Below are positions 38,301 to 43,103 of a stretch of 64,000 nt of DNA, in pieces (the stretch's first letter is position 1; each line of letters opens with the position of its first letter). The stretch spans positions 124,001-188,000 of the forward strand of contig JACEEZ010022698.1 in assembly GCA_016584305.1 (NCBI GenBank), in the 5' to 3' direction. The notes beneath the pieces are model-generated. The model was not told where the DNA came from and searched no databases. It saw only the letters and a list, made by a program, of their open reading frames with translations. The translations under genes were made by a program, and so were the position numbers. The DNA is from Chionoecetes opilio (lineage: Eukaryota; Arthropoda; Malacostraca; Decapoda; Majidae).

Positions 38301-40526
38301 TTTCCTTTGCTATATAAAATTGTCTGTTGTCGAGCCATATAATTACAAAAAGTAACTGAATATACCAAATTAGTTACTCGACAAGAATACTAAACAGGTC
38401 ATATCTATAAAACATTGCTTATATAGTTATATTCACAACAAATTGTCTAATGGTACCCAAATTACAATGGAAATTACGTTCTGGGTCTCAAGGGGTTAAT
38501 GCTGCATGGCGCGATCCTCACCTCTCATCATGTGTACAGCCTAGAATGATCGCACAAGTATATAATCATCATAAAAATCACCGTGAGAATCAATTAGGAG
38601 TTTTATTAGAATATTATTAGAATCAATAAAGAGTCTTACCTTTGTGTCCCAGCATGACGGCAAGGTGAAGAGGTGTGTTGCCTGCAAAGGTTAGGACCAA
38701 TTAGATATTACACCAAATCATTTCAGTCGTAATCAGTAATGGTCTGAAGGGCCCACAATCACTTGTTTCCCATGTATTTTGATGTGTTAAGAATGATGGT
38801 CACATTAAAAATTGTCATACATGCCTCATTTTGCAGTTATCCCCCCCTCCATAACAAACCTGGGGAGCCGTCAGGAACGCGGGAGGGAGGGAAGTGGAAA
38901 ACTTTTTGGGGAGGGAAGTGGAAACTAGTTTTGTACGGGTAGTAGATTATGTGGACAATATATCTGGTAAACACTCTTTGGGATGACATAAGGCCGAAAA
39001 TACATAAAAATATATAACCGATAAAGTCTACGGGAATGACCTAGCTATATAGTCCTGAATTCCCTAGTTAATTAAATATGTACAACGGTAAAACTGCAGT
39101 TTGATACAATAGCCGACATGAACATGGGTTACATAAGCCTGACAGCCCAGAGACCCGCTGGCTCCCTGACCTAACCCGGGCCTTGGTGGTGTGGCCTGGG
39201 CTGCAGTGGGATAAAGGGGCAATACAATAACCACAGAATTAGGCATTTCCGACAATTTTCAATGTGACCATCACTCTTACCACATAAAAACACATGGGAA
39301 TAGAGCACTTTTAACCTTGTACTCAGTTACTGGTTGAAAGTACCAAAACGCCCACATTTGTTATGGTTTTCAGTGCCAGTATTGTGTGTAGAGTGCCTGG
39401 CATTGTGGCTGCTGCCCTGCTGCTGGCAGGGTGCAGTCAGTTCGTACACAAGTTGTTTCGTACACCAGTAGATTCGTACACCAAAAAGTTGTTTCGTAGT
39501 CTATATGAAACCATAGTCGTTTCGTACACTCAGCTCAGAGTTGAACTTGATTACTAGAGTTACGAAATGACACCAGGTATGTACGAAAAAACTCAAAATC
39601 AGTGTACGAAACAATTAACAAAACCTGGGTACGAAACAACTTTTGTACGAAACTCCCTGTAACCCTGCTGGCCCCTCATGACGCGCACAACTGAGGGCAT
39701 CGCGTGACCTCCGGGGATGTAGGTCAGACGGGGTCAGGGTGGTGATGGGAGCAATGGTTAAATTCTAGAGTCCTTTCCCGCCCTTACTAGTGGGCTTTTG
39801 TCCTCCAGACCTTCACAGATCCCTTCAGGTACCACTAACACGTCATTATAAAGTGGGGGAGAGATAAAAAAATTACTAACCTAACCTAACCTGGTAAAAT
39901 TCTAGTTCTTTCCCGCCCTTAGGCCTCGCTAGGAGGTTATTGGTTAGATTATTGTGAGGTTAGGTTAGTAACATTATTTTTGGGGGTCCCGGGTGGGGGT
40001 AATGTAAGGGGGAGGGGGGGTTGAAGGGGGCATCTCTCCCCCACTTTATAATTACGTTTTAGAGGTATCTGAAGGGATCTGTGAAGGTCTGGAGAAAATA
40101 AAACCACTAATAAGGGCTGGAAAGGACTCTAGAATTTTACCGGAACAATTTCTGAGGACTCGTGAACCTGTTGTATTTGCTTCCCCCATTCAAGGCATCA
40201 GCTTGCCATCAGCCCCACAAGCTTGGCGGCCAAAGAGAGAAGAACAAGACAAGAGTGGACGCGGTTTCCTTCATATTCACCCAAAATGAAGTCCATCACG
40301 ATGACGGAAACAAAAACGAACATTCCAATCTCGTGCATTGCCAAGGTGTCCACAAAAAGGCCAGTTATTGCACAAACCTCGCCTTTTTTCATGGTTATTA
40401 ACGCGTCTTACCATGCTTGTCCTTCTTGGTGACGTCGTGTGTGCGTAGCAGCGCTGACACTTGCCGCACATCGCCGCTAAAGACACTCTGATGCAACTCC
40501 TGCCAAGTGTTGTTGTCGGCGGCCAT
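3400..40526 (-). CDS. ANKRD13C: ANKRD13C ortholog, ankyrin-repeat GPCR-chaperone protein (9 exons, 3' end missing)
   Basis: The joined minus-strand exons encode about 392 residues matching the ANKRD13C family end to end. Residues about 1-115 form ankyrin repeats (GNTPLHLAVMLGHK, GWSPLAEAISFGDRQ). Residues about 120-390 form the GPCR-chaperone domain (MGDFYMELKWDFQSWVPLVS, DVDILMSSD-like EVDILMSSDI, AQTGWIFRADK, ESRKRREHLSEEDL, SWEDYI, FVQMKLPPGFPVK). The vertebrate protein sits on the ER face and assists biogenesis of GPCRs; I infer the same role here. All eight internal introns are GT-AG with compatible phases and there are no in-frame stops, so it looks functional. The ATG at 40526-40524 has a good context (A at -3, G at +4), and no other in-frame ATG lies just upstream. 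The N-terminus is shorter than the human one. The last ~45 residues (after FPVKI) are not in the window. Introns are large and repeat-filled (up to 14.7 kb). Confidence 0.9.
3738..4032. repeat. 65-bp tandem array copying the end and donor of ANKRD13C exon 8
   Basis: The marker atggcgactg recurs at 3751, 3816, 3881, 3946 and 4011, exactly 65 bp apart. The copy at 4011 is the real exon end. The others repeat about 24 bases of exon plus the GTGAGT donor and intron start, including tgacatgaca runs. Copies 2-5 keep GTGAGT; the most distal (3751) has lost the GT (tcccc for tcacc). Confidence 0.9.
4010..4159 (-). CDS. ANKRD13C: ANKRD13C exon 8
   Basis: Encodes 50 residues (300-349), SARRPSLDPPSTEPVSWEDY through SFKATVAM. 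This is not the longest open frame here but is the only one matching the family. The acceptor is CCCTGTAG|TCTGCG and the donor GCCATG|GTGAGT, phase 0 on both sides. The exon's last bases and its donor are copied in a 65-bp tandem array just downstream. Confidence 0.88.
4161..4280. repeat. Short array of CR1-tail-like acataaga/aggaagga repeats
   Basis: Tandem gaacataag and ggcaggaagga motifs, probably derived from the 3' microsatellite tail of a CR1-like LINE, lie directly upstream of the exon 8 acceptor. Confidence 0.5.
4382..4586 (+). mobile_element. piggyBac-like MITE (TTAA family), copy 1
   Basis: Starts TTAA|CCCCTTcaaacccagaacg and ends atctgggtgtgaaggg. The same ~205-bp family recurs at 17049, 19678, 22386, 28153, 37441, 38283, 56719 and 57570. 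The intact copies have CCCCTT inverted ends and TTAA on both sides, the hallmark of piggyBac-type insertion. Confidence 0.7.
4780..5163 (-). mobile_element. CR1-like LINE 3' end (reverse transcriptase C-terminus and tail)
   Basis: Minus-strand frame 5159-4869 encodes a 96-residue RT C-terminus (FKLEKHRFKKEIGKNWF, VVNDWNGLSRQVVSAESLGS, RRLDKFMDGDERW). It is followed by a short 3'UTR ending in ATGTTCTT repeats, as in CR1 elements. 5'-truncated, in the same orientation as ANKRD13C. Confidence 0.8.
5221..5663. mobile_element. TA-flanked Tigger-like MITE
   Basis: Inverted ends CAGTAAAACCTCTCATATTC at 5221 and the matching gaatacgagaggttttactg ending at 5663, with TA on both sides. The interior holds a 47-bp poly(A) run (about 5311-5357) and about four copies of a ~53-bp unit with core ggtgtatatatagctaggaa. 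No coding potential. Confidence 0.75.
5664..5949. other. Intronic sequence, nothing recognised
   Basis: Unique AT-rich intron 7 sequence between the MITE and the 40-bp minisatellite. No gene or element seen. Confidence 0.4.
5950..9172. repeat. 40-bp minisatellite, about 80 copies
   Basis: A 40-bp unit (core gaagggcctggagtggaata) repeats for 3.2 kb in ANKRD13C intron 7. Variants alternate gtgaaggg and gtggaggg. Units at 8470-9170 and 5965-7640 are nearly uniform, while 7640-8470 is full of single-base indels. Because 40 is not a multiple of 3 and the unit has no stop in any minus-strand frame, it produces spurious open frames of up to 581 codons. Confidence 0.95.
9274..9432 (-). CDS. ANKRD13C: ANKRD13C exon 7
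   Basis: Encodes residues 247-299 (EMVGKFNADFYYLNGL, then ESRKRREHLSEEDL, ending THSFDE). The acceptor is ATCTGCAG|GAAATGG and the donor GAG|GTGAGT, both phase 0. A 40-bp minisatellite begins about 100 bp into the next intron. Confidence 0.9.
9605..9947 (-). mobile_element. tRNA-derived SINE, copy A
   Basis: Reading the minus strand, the head is ggcggtagcagagtggttag (box A-like) followed by a box B-like GTTCGATCC, then a body ending in gcctacaggcg-type sequence and a T/C-rich tail on the plus strand. It shares its full body with copies at 10302 and 26993. Confidence 0.8.
9948..10301. other. Intronic sequence between two SINEs
   Basis: Unique AT-rich intron 6 sequence. Open frames of about 80 codons on both strands have no recognisable similarity. 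Confidence 0.4.
10302..10640 (+). mobile_element. tRNA-derived SINE, copy B
   Basis: Head ttggcggagtggttagcg, box B gttcgatccc, a body shared with copy A, and an A-rich tail (about 10615-10640). It lies in inverted orientation to copy A, about 350 bp away, so transcripts could pair. Confidence 0.8.
10641..10976. other. Intronic sequence with a CR1-tail fragment
   Basis: Positions about 10885-10930 (aagaacattagaaaataagg, then acctacacg) match the 3' tail of the CR1-like family. The rest is unrecognised. Confidence 0.45.
10977..16948. repeat. 20-bp minisatellite, about 300 copies
   Basis: The unit acccttgccttgtgtactaa repeats for 6 kb in ANKRD13C intron 6. Recurrent single-base variants (accatt, gtctac, gtagta) appear in clusters, suggesting higher-order copying. 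Indel density rises sharply at about 11930-12300, 12690-13260 and 13900-15300. The short frames that translate from it are artefacts. Confidence 0.96.
17049..18704 (+). mobile_element. piggyBac-like MITE, copy 2, split by a foldback element
   Basis: The left half (TTAA|CCCCTTgaggcccag, 17049-17158) and right half (18616-18704, ending ctgggcgtgaagggg) are continuous with other copies of the family once the insertion 17161-18613 is removed. Confidence 0.75.
17161..18613. mobile_element. Foldback element, ~690-bp inverted arms
   Basis: Starts TAGTCTATTCACTTAAG and ends with its reverse complement, flanked by TA. The two arms are nearly identical over about 690 bp and leave a loop of only ~70 bp near 17861-17925. 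The arms carry tggtggtggtacttgcct and tttgcatcagtaatcaggca-type sequence but no transposase. The arms differ by scattered substitutions. Confidence 0.9.
18880..19545. repeat. AT-rich degenerate cctaaa/aataa repeat
   Basis: Imperfect repeats of aacctaaaataa, acaagataaaataaacc and similar, about 650 bp. No fixed period. Probably an expanded A-rich simple sequence. A short CA run follows at about 19583-19600. Confidence 0.7.
19678..19882 (-). mobile_element. piggyBac-like MITE, copy 3
   Basis: Complete copy flanked by TTAA on both sides (19674-19677 and 19883-19886), with ends CCCCTTcacgcccag and ctcaagGGG. Confidence 0.8.
19986..22377 (+). mobile_element. Tigger-like (pogo/Tc1-mariner superfamily) transposon
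   Basis: Inverted ends CACTCATCCCTCGTATAACG and (reverse complement at the right end) CACGCCTCCCTCATTTAACG, each flanked by TA. The element is about 2.4 kb and carries a decayed transposase at 20324-22076. It sits in ANKRD13C intron 6, in antisense orientation to the gene. Confidence 0.88.
20324..22076 (+). pseudogene. Tigger-type DDD transposase, broken by frameshifts
   Basis: It begins MSTKRVASGSA with a CENP-B-like N-terminal helix-turn-helix (ETKLEVLKKSDEGMRLKDIA). The frame then breaks near 20470 and again near 20640, 20840, 21350 and 21665. Recognisable blocks in order are KGWLERFKNRNHLHS, FNFDETGLYWKRMP, LLLDNAPTHP, QPMDQGAIATFK-like MDQGAIATFKAYYLRRTF, and an acidic C-terminus ending in a Ser/Thr-rich tail. 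The three catalytic Asp positions are all retained, so inactivation is by frameshifts and is probably recent. Known family members bind their TIRs through the CENP-B fold and insert at TA. No intact protein can be made from it as read. Confidence 0.88.
22386..23017 (+). mobile_element. piggyBac-like MITE, copy 4, split by a Tigger MITE
   Basis: The left part 22386-22458 (after TTAA) and right part 22890-23017 rejoin to the family sequence when 22461-22887 is removed. The right TTAA has changed to TTAC. Confidence 0.75.
22461..22887 (+). mobile_element. Tigger MITE nested in the piggyBac-like MITE
   Basis: Inverted ends CAGGTTGAAGTTCCCAAACT and its reverse complement, with TA on both sides. 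Near 22724 it keeps the start of a Tigger transposase (MAPKRPGTPTGGSEKKR) and then jumps to the 3' end, so it is an internal-deletion derivative of an autonomous element. Confidence 0.85.
23025..23422. repeat. 28-bp tandem array, 14 copies
   Basis: The unit's core is gttcctgacagcacaacaca followed by taagtag. Two variants (tagtg = A, tagggt = B) run A A B B B A A B7 along the array. It lies exactly between the MITE copy and the CR1 tail at 23421, and shares acataag with that tail. Confidence 0.92.
23421..23661 (-). mobile_element. CR1-like LINE 3' fragment
   Basis: The plus strand shows aaataaggaagctacaagag, then the end of the RT C-terminus in reverse, as in the copy at 4780-5163. It is 5'-truncated and interrupted by the next MITE. 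Confidence 0.75.
23662..24139. mobile_element. MITE with taccgtagataac ends, copy 1
   Basis: Left end tactgtagataatac...agtcgcc, right end ggcgac...gttatctacggta. It is about 80-90% like the copies at 41177-41663 and 56222-56681. The right end lies 17 nt from the ANKRD13C exon 6 donor. Confidence 0.75.
24157..24288 (-). CDS. ANKRD13C: ANKRD13C exon 6
   Basis: Encodes 44 residues (203-246), ETEAEIEDEVDILMSSDI through GWIFRADKK. The acceptor is TTTTCCAG|GAGAC. The donor AAG|GTCGGT is weak (C at +3). A MITE ends 17 nt into the following intron. Confidence 0.9.
24368..25560. other. Intron 5 with a GC-rich unrecognised block
   Basis: A lone TIR-like cagtaaaccctcaaaattag sits at about 24371. From about 24690 to 25560 the sequence is much more GC-rich than its surroundings, with runs such as ccccggtctttgccggggg and short dyads. 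Overlapping open frames occur on both strands (for example 24909-25271 plus and 25166-25564 minus) without recognisable domains. It may be the UTR of an unknown retroelement. Confidence 0.4.
25935..26146 (-). CDS. ANKRD13C: ANKRD13C exon 5
   Basis: Encodes residues 132-202 (VPLVSRMLPSDICKIHKKG through YQGVRHE), the core of the GPCR-chaperone domain. The acceptor is TGTTGCAG|TGCCCC and the donor GAG|GTGCGT, phase 0. Bases upstream of the acceptor are the 3' tail of a CR1-like LINE. Confidence 0.92.
26157..26860 (-). mobile_element. CR1-like LINE 3' end with tail amplified as a 52-bp array
   Basis: Positions 26650-26850 match the CR1 RT C-terminus and 3'UTR on the minus strand. At 26157-26650 the last part of the 3'UTR plus tail (cattagaaaataaggaagct, acaagaggctggg) is repeated about nine times with a 52-bp period. 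The array stops about 9 nt from the exon 5 acceptor. Confidence 0.85.
26993..27700 (+). mobile_element. tRNA-derived SINE, copy C, with internal 32-bp amplification
   Basis: Head ggaagcggtagcagagtggt, box B gttcgatcc (about 27050), and the same body as copies A and B. The distal part (core gggtcaccactgcctacagg, then cgctatagccct) is repeated about 12 times at 32-bp intervals between 27290 and 27672, before an A-rich aacaacaac tail. Confidence 0.9.
27701..27864. repeat. 20-bp array in phase with the exon 4 donor
   Basis: Read on the gene strand, intron 4 begins GTGAGTTGGTGTTACAGTCA, and this exact 20-mer repeats eight times from 27864 down to about 27701. Every unit therefore starts with a GTGAGT donor hexamer. 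Confidence 0.95.
27865..27996 (-). CDS. ANKRD13C: ANKRD13C exon 4
   Basis: Encodes residues 88-131 (ISLLLRKLKLQSREHM through WDFQSW), linking the ankyrin repeats to the GPCR-chaperone domain. The acceptor follows a T-rich tract (TTTTTTTTCAG|TTTCC). The donor is TGGG|GTGAGT, phase 1. The intron's first 20 bases are tandemly repeated eight times. Confidence 0.9.
28153..28356 (-). mobile_element. piggyBac-like MITE, copy 5
   Basis: Same ends as copy 3. TTAA is kept on the right (28357-28360) and decayed to TTGA on the left. Confidence 0.78.
28361..28915. other. Intron 3 sequence, nothing recognised
   Basis: Includes a segment (about 28470-28560: gatgctcttccagacaggca and following) of the kind found in LINE 3' regions, but no frame supports it. 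The rest is AT-rich unique sequence. Confidence 0.35.
28916..30328 (+). mobile_element. Tc1-like transposon, complete ends
   Basis: Inverted ends CAGGCTTGCGCGGATGATC and (reverse complement of the right end) cagtttgcgtggataatc, flanked by TA at 28914 and 30329. Length about 1.4 kb, typical for Tc1/mariner. It carries a transposase pseudogene at 29178-30220. Confidence 0.8.
29178..30220 (+). pseudogene. Tc1-like DD34E transposase, frameshifted and with D2 changed to N
   Basis: The first frame (29178-29414) gives the N-terminal helix-turn-helix (AIIDLYKAGINNKEICKLKG, LRTVQNLIRRFKAGG). One indel near 29405-29412 moves the frame to 29408-30220, which gives LRRQLDANPSLTARELK, WSDESTF (first catalytic D), FQQNGASCHTA and DWPGNSPDISPIENLW (catalytic E). 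The second catalytic residue, normally D in QQDGAPCHTA, is N here. Two lesions therefore disable it. It ends KRKGYATKY, as usual for the family. Confidence 0.9.
30329..30655. other. Intron 3 sequence between the Tc1 element and the GGGT array
   Basis: No gene. The segment caggatcctttacgtccttt/tggccagt (about 30455-30545) may be the end of another degraded element. Confidence 0.35.
30656..33628. repeat. GGGT/GAGT/GAAT minisatellite, ~40-bp unit, 3 kb
   Basis: The basic unit is about 40 bp (gatggcatgggtggatgggt, then gggtgaatgagtgagtgaat), itself built from 4-bp words. Runs of GGGT reach about ten in a row near 33325-33365. The plus strand, which is the template strand of ANKRD13C, is G-rich. 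Three long minus-strand frames of up to 1040 codons of PTHPPTH type are artefacts of a stop-free repeat. Confidence 0.95.
34224..35929 (+). mobile_element. TIR element inserted in the LINE, encoding a 2A-bearing ORF
   Basis: The ends are inverted repeats of about 150 bp (tag[g/t]cg[a/g]tcagcc at the tips, then ggtatcaaattagggcgag and aggtataaatgcctagagtt). A 3-bp duplication TGT flanks it (34221-34223, 35930-35932). The single 419-codon ORF nearly fills the space between the arms. I cannot place the superfamily: the 3-bp TSD and tips do not match the usual Tc1, hAT or piggyBac signs seen elsewhere here. Confidence 0.82.
34485..35744 (+). CDS. Uncharacterised 419-aa transposon protein with N-terminal 2A motif
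   Basis: An intact open frame with no catalytic domain I can identify. Residues 36-54 read DYLSKLLLKAGDVEKNPGP, fitting the 2A ribosome-skipping consensus D-V/I-E-x-N-P-G-P, with the break expected between Gly53 and Pro54. Downstream are two Cys/His clusters (CIIHQ...FYHRKC at about 80-145 and CVFCSKVKF...HYHASCYRNYT at about 195-262) that could bind zinc, then a charged helical C-terminus ending KDMISNRKDKIS. The ATG may be preceded by an intron or UTR (tttttcag at about 34430). Similar Cys/His N-terminal regions occur in multi-copy invertebrate proteins; the C-terminus here may be a truncation. Expression is unproven. Confidence 0.65.
   Translation: METLEETTTTGRPAGPQVVRSEKVGFLEWRGRVAADYLSKLLLKAGDVEKNPGPESGVVVAVELQRRRPGMSVDMETPQAPAKKLCIIHQAVSDGDEHFVSPQSHASWLTLLEAAKVRNHVPILDVSKTLQDKEVPIIFYHRKCRSMFTMKRDLETLKSKAGECSSDLSGSSDCPPKKSSRTSTHESRVYAPICVFCSKVKFKKHSNTRETLTLASQLRVDQTLRESAVRNADGRMIALTSRDIVAAEAHYHASCYRNYTRNKEDSNENEEEKVTDEFILYHKVEGEAYQELFEYIREDIIPNKRIIPVTSLTTKLESLMLSGGVNLLKDSTKKNMHRRLKSELGGAVEIFSDDKGKLLMVPCCVSLKDVVLENQNLHRELKLWKAKSTDINKIIDQTSSHIRTAIKKDMISNRKDKIS
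36565..36695 (+). mobile_element. Degraded SINE fragment, copy D
   Basis: Matches the distal half of the SINE family (cacaggtgtcactaa, cagcctgcgcc, gggccaaccatcac, ctggcgctatagg) with an A-rich end. It lies close to the exon 3 donor. Confidence 0.65.
36735..36839 (-). CDS. ANKRD13C: ANKRD13C exon 3
   Basis: Encodes residues 53-87 (ECIHLLLAHSAPVKVK through GDRQT), the second ankyrin repeat. The acceptor is GTTGCAG|AGTGC and the donor ACCA|GTGAGT, phase 1. A LINE endonuclease fragment starts about 35 nt upstream of the acceptor and a SINE fragment ends about 45 nt after the donor. Confidence 0.9.
36870..37035 (+). mobile_element. CR1-like LINE endonuclease fragment
   Basis: Encodes SIDWDLIIGDNDTEDLFKLV and KEPTRGDNSLDLLL, closely matching the EN region of the element at 43400-43550. 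It sits just upstream of the exon 3 acceptor, in antisense orientation to the gene. Confidence 0.75.
37070..37285. repeat. Purine-rich simple sequence
   Basis: About 200 bp of gaagag/gaaaa/ggagga motifs on the plus strand; no gene. Confidence 0.75.
37441..37597 (+). mobile_element. piggyBac-like MITE, copy 6, truncated
   Basis: Begins CCCCTTgaggcccacaacg and follows the family to ggctaacaac, then stops at the 60-bp array. Confidence 0.65.
37608..37842. repeat. 60-bp tandem repeat, about 4 copies
   Basis: The unit's core is tcagccctgcactcagaagc followed by caaaccctatattcccc and ttgccctgatctgcatg. The second and third units carry several small deletions. Confidence 0.85.
38283..38495 (-). mobile_element. 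piggyBac-like MITE, copy 7
   Basis: Complete, with perfect TTAA on both sides (38279-38282 and 38496-38499) and CCCCTT/AAGGGG ends. Confidence 0.82.
38640..38681 (-). CDS. ANKRD13C: ANKRD13C exon 2 (42 nt)
   Basis: A 42-nt exon encoding GNTPLHLAVMLGHK (residues 39-52). The acceptor is TTTGCAG|GCAAC and the donor AAAG|GTAAGA. It enters and leaves in phase 1. It was too short to be found by ORF length, but the ankyrin consensus and the fit to both neighbouring exons make it secure. Confidence 0.9.
38700..39426. other. Intron 1 sequence, nothing recognised
   Basis: Mostly unique AT-rich sequence. The segment 38860-38935 has a duplicated gggagggaagtggaaa motif. No gene or clear element. Confidence 0.4.
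39427..39667. mobile_element. Small palindromic MITE rich in tttcgtac
   Basis: Starts CAGGGTGCAGTCAG and ends ctccctgtaaccctg. The internal arms share acaa(a)gttgtttcgtac, and CTGG borders both sides as a possible TSD. Confidence 0.65.
39756..40141. mobile_element. MITE with ~110-bp inverted repeats
   Basis: Ends GGTTAAATTCTAGAGTCC and ggactctagaattttacc. The arms share ccagaccttcacagatccc, ttcagg(t/a)tacc and tataaagtgggggagagat. Short ctaacctaac runs lie inside. It is in ANKRD13C intron 1. Confidence 0.75.
40412..40526 (-). CDS. ANKRD13C: ANKRD13C exon 1 (coding part)
   Basis: Encodes residues 1-38, starting MAADNNTWQELHQSVFSGDV and ending TKKDKH, the start of the first ankyrin repeat. 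The donor is CATG|GTAAGA, phase 1. The vertebrate paralog has the same FxGDVRxxSALLRxHDV block. The 5'UTR and promoter must lie just to the right, where a TATC microsatellite begins about 70 bp from the ATG. Confidence 0.88.
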
Positions 40527-40596
40527 GTTTACATTGGCTTGATCGTGAGCTTGAGGCAGAGTTGTGGCGCGAGTAATTTGTTGTTGTGACAAGCCT

Positions 40597-40651
40597 TCTA
40601 TTTATCTATCTATCTGTCTATCTATCTATCTATCTATCTATCTATCAATTA

Positions 40652-40702
<51 letters not shown>

Positions 40703-40888
40703 AATCAATCTATCTATCTATCTATCTATTTATCTATCTATCTGTCTATCTATCTATCTATCAATCAATCTATCTATCTATCTGTCTATCTATCTATCTA
40801 TCTATCTATCAATCAATCTATCTATCTATCTGTCTATCTATCTATTTATCTATCTATCTGTCTATCTATCTATTTATCTATCTATCTG

Positions 40889-40938
<50 letters not shown>

Positions 40939-41135
40939 AATCAATCTATCTATCTATCTATCAATCAATCTATCTATCTATCTGTCTATCTATCTATTTT
41001 ATCTATCTATCTGTCTATCTATCTATCTATCTATCTGTCTATCTATCTATCTATCTATCTATCTGTCTATCTATCTATAAATCTATCTATCTATCTATCT
41101 ATCTATCAATCAATCTATCTATCTATCTATTCCAC
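40597..41135. repeat. TATC microsatellite with TGTC and CAATCAATC interruptions
   Basis: About 530 bp of tatctatctatc with regular tctgtcta and tatcaatcaatc interruptions. It begins about 70 bp upstream of the ANKRD13C ATG, so it overlaps the promoter or 5'UTR side of the gene. The YLSIYLSI frames are artefacts. Confidence 0.95.
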
Positions 41136-41176
41136 TCTTATTCTACATATCTTTCTATCCTTTTCCATTCTCTACC

Positions 41177-41663
41177 TACCGTAGATAACAGTCAAGTCGC
41201 CACTGCCAGTCATGTCGCCAGGCGCCATATATTACGAATTATAGCATTACTACTGATTTTTATGTGCCACTGAAGATGATACACAGTAGTTTATATCATG
41301 ACTGTATAATCTACCCTGTTTCAGCGTTGTTTTATGCTTTGTAGCTGCAAGTATAGACGGTTTCAAATTTCACTACGCGTTTTTTTTTCGGGCGACGACG
41401 ACAGCGGTACGACACTCAGTAAATAAACACTAGATGGCGACTCTACTGTTGGTAGCCACTTTGTAGATATTTTTGTCATTTGTTCATTTATAGCCATACT
41501 ATGACACAGATGAAGACACAAAATGACACAGATTCTCCAGATAGCCCCTTCTAACTTTCCTGAAATCATGGATGTAGAAATGTAAGTATTAACGCCACCA
41601 GACGTCTGTACACAGAAAAAAAAAGTTGTCCTGGCGACTTAAAATTTACTGTTATCTACGGTA
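41177..41663. mobile_element. MITE with taccgtagataac ends, copy 2
   Basis: Perfect TACCGTAGATAACAGT ends in inverted orientation, with the complementarity continuing into the flanks (ctctacc / ggtagag). The interior matches copies at 23662 and 56222 (gtgccactgaagatga, gtttcagcgttg). Confidence 0.82.
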
Positions 41664-41838
41664 GGTAGAGAGATGGGAAAGAAGAGAAACTGTGGGAGAG
41701 AAGTGGCGCGCGATGGAGATAAGAGATAGCACTGAGATGTAGACAAGTTAGATTAGATAGAAAAGTTGTCTGGCGGGGAGACAAGGCGTGTTCCGGGCAG
41801 CTCCGTGTGTGTGTTGAGTCAGGTCAGAGAGGATTAAG

Positions 41839-43103
41839 ATGGCAGCTGCAGAGGAGCTTAGCGTCGGCATGGCTAGTGGAGACGACGGTGTGGATAGTGG
41901 AGGCGATGGTGTTGTTCGTCGAGTCGAAGGTGTTGTGGAGGTGTGGAGTGGGAGGAGAAGTAGAGGAGAGGGTGGAGTGAAGGAGGCTGAGGTGAAAACG
42001 AGTGTGGTAGAAGGAGGGAGAAGGGTCGAGGGGAAGTGCAATAAGGTTGTGGAGTGGCACTTAAGTCTATTCTGGAGGCGATTGAAGACCTGAAAAGGTG
42101 CTTTGCAAGTGAAGTGAACGAATTGAAAAGCGTGGTGAGGAAGCAGGAAATAGAGATACGATCTCTTAAGTGTAGAGGTGGAGGTCCAAGTGGAGTGAGT
42201 GGAGGGACACATGCGAGGGATGTACCTGGAGGGGTACCAGAGGGAGACGTGCCTCGGGCTACTACTAAGGGAGTTGTTCCTTTAGTAAGTCACCAGGGAT
42301 CGGTGGATGGAAGGTAGTTGACCATGGTGGAGCGCCCGAAGGAGAGAAAGGTAAACAATGTCCATGTTGTGTGCACGAATTCATTTCAGGTACTCTCGGG
42401 GCTGCAAGAGGAAGATAAGGAGGTAAGGATGGTAGACGATACATTATTACCTGAAGGTAAAATCTTGGTTGTTGGTGACAGTCAGATTAGACATCTTGAC
42501 AGCAGGTTTTGTGACAGGGATGGGATGCGCATGAAGTCGGTGAGTTACCCAGGGAAGGGGATAGGTTATGTTAGTGATAATATAGTTGAGTGCATGGCGG
42601 ACCAAGGGAAAAAGCCCATCGTCTGCCTGAGCGCTGGGGGAAACGATGTTGAGTGTGTAAGGAGTGAGGAATTGCTACGGCGGTTCAAGGAAGCTGTAAG
42701 TACGGTTAGGGACAGAGGTGGGGTCCCTGTGGTGTGTGGTGTCAATGGCTGGTGGTGTCAAGCCAATGGTTGGGCCTTTGTCGACAGCTGGGACCTCTTT
42801 TTCGGGCATAACCACCTCTACCGTAGGGACGGGGTGCACTTTTCGAGGATAGGAGTTCAGATCTTGTCTGAATCCCTTGAAAGGGAGGTAGATGCACTGC
42901 AGGCTTTTTTTAAGATAGAGAAGCGGGGATTAGACACTGGGGTCGGGGTAAAGGAAACTTGCGACACTAGGAGGAGTTTCAGAAGGCAGGGAACTAAAGT
43001 GATTCGTAAGAAGAGAGAAAGGAGGGGTTTAGTTAAAGATAAAAGGAAAATGGACAAAAAGAAGAGGAGTTGCTTGAAGGTCTACTATACAAAGTCGAGA
43101 TAG
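41839..43103 (+). pseudogene. CR1-like LINE ORF1 with SGNH-esterase domain
   Basis: The N-terminal part (41839-42317) has an acidic/Gly-rich segment and a coiled coil (ILEAIEDLKRCFASEVNELK), with a frame change near 42055 and a stop near 42315. The next frame (42318-43103, 261 codons) has the SGNH hydrolase blocks: VVGDSQ (Ser55), SAGGND (about 106-110) and DGVHF (Asp171, His174). It ends in a very basic tail (KKRERRGLVKDKRKMDKKKR). Esterase ORF1 proteins are known in CR1 and some related LINEs. The catalytic residues are intact although the frame is broken upstream. Confidence 0.85.

Noticed and set aside
40564..41184. 206-codon YLSIYLSI frame as a membrane protein
   Set aside because: It is the TATC microsatellite.
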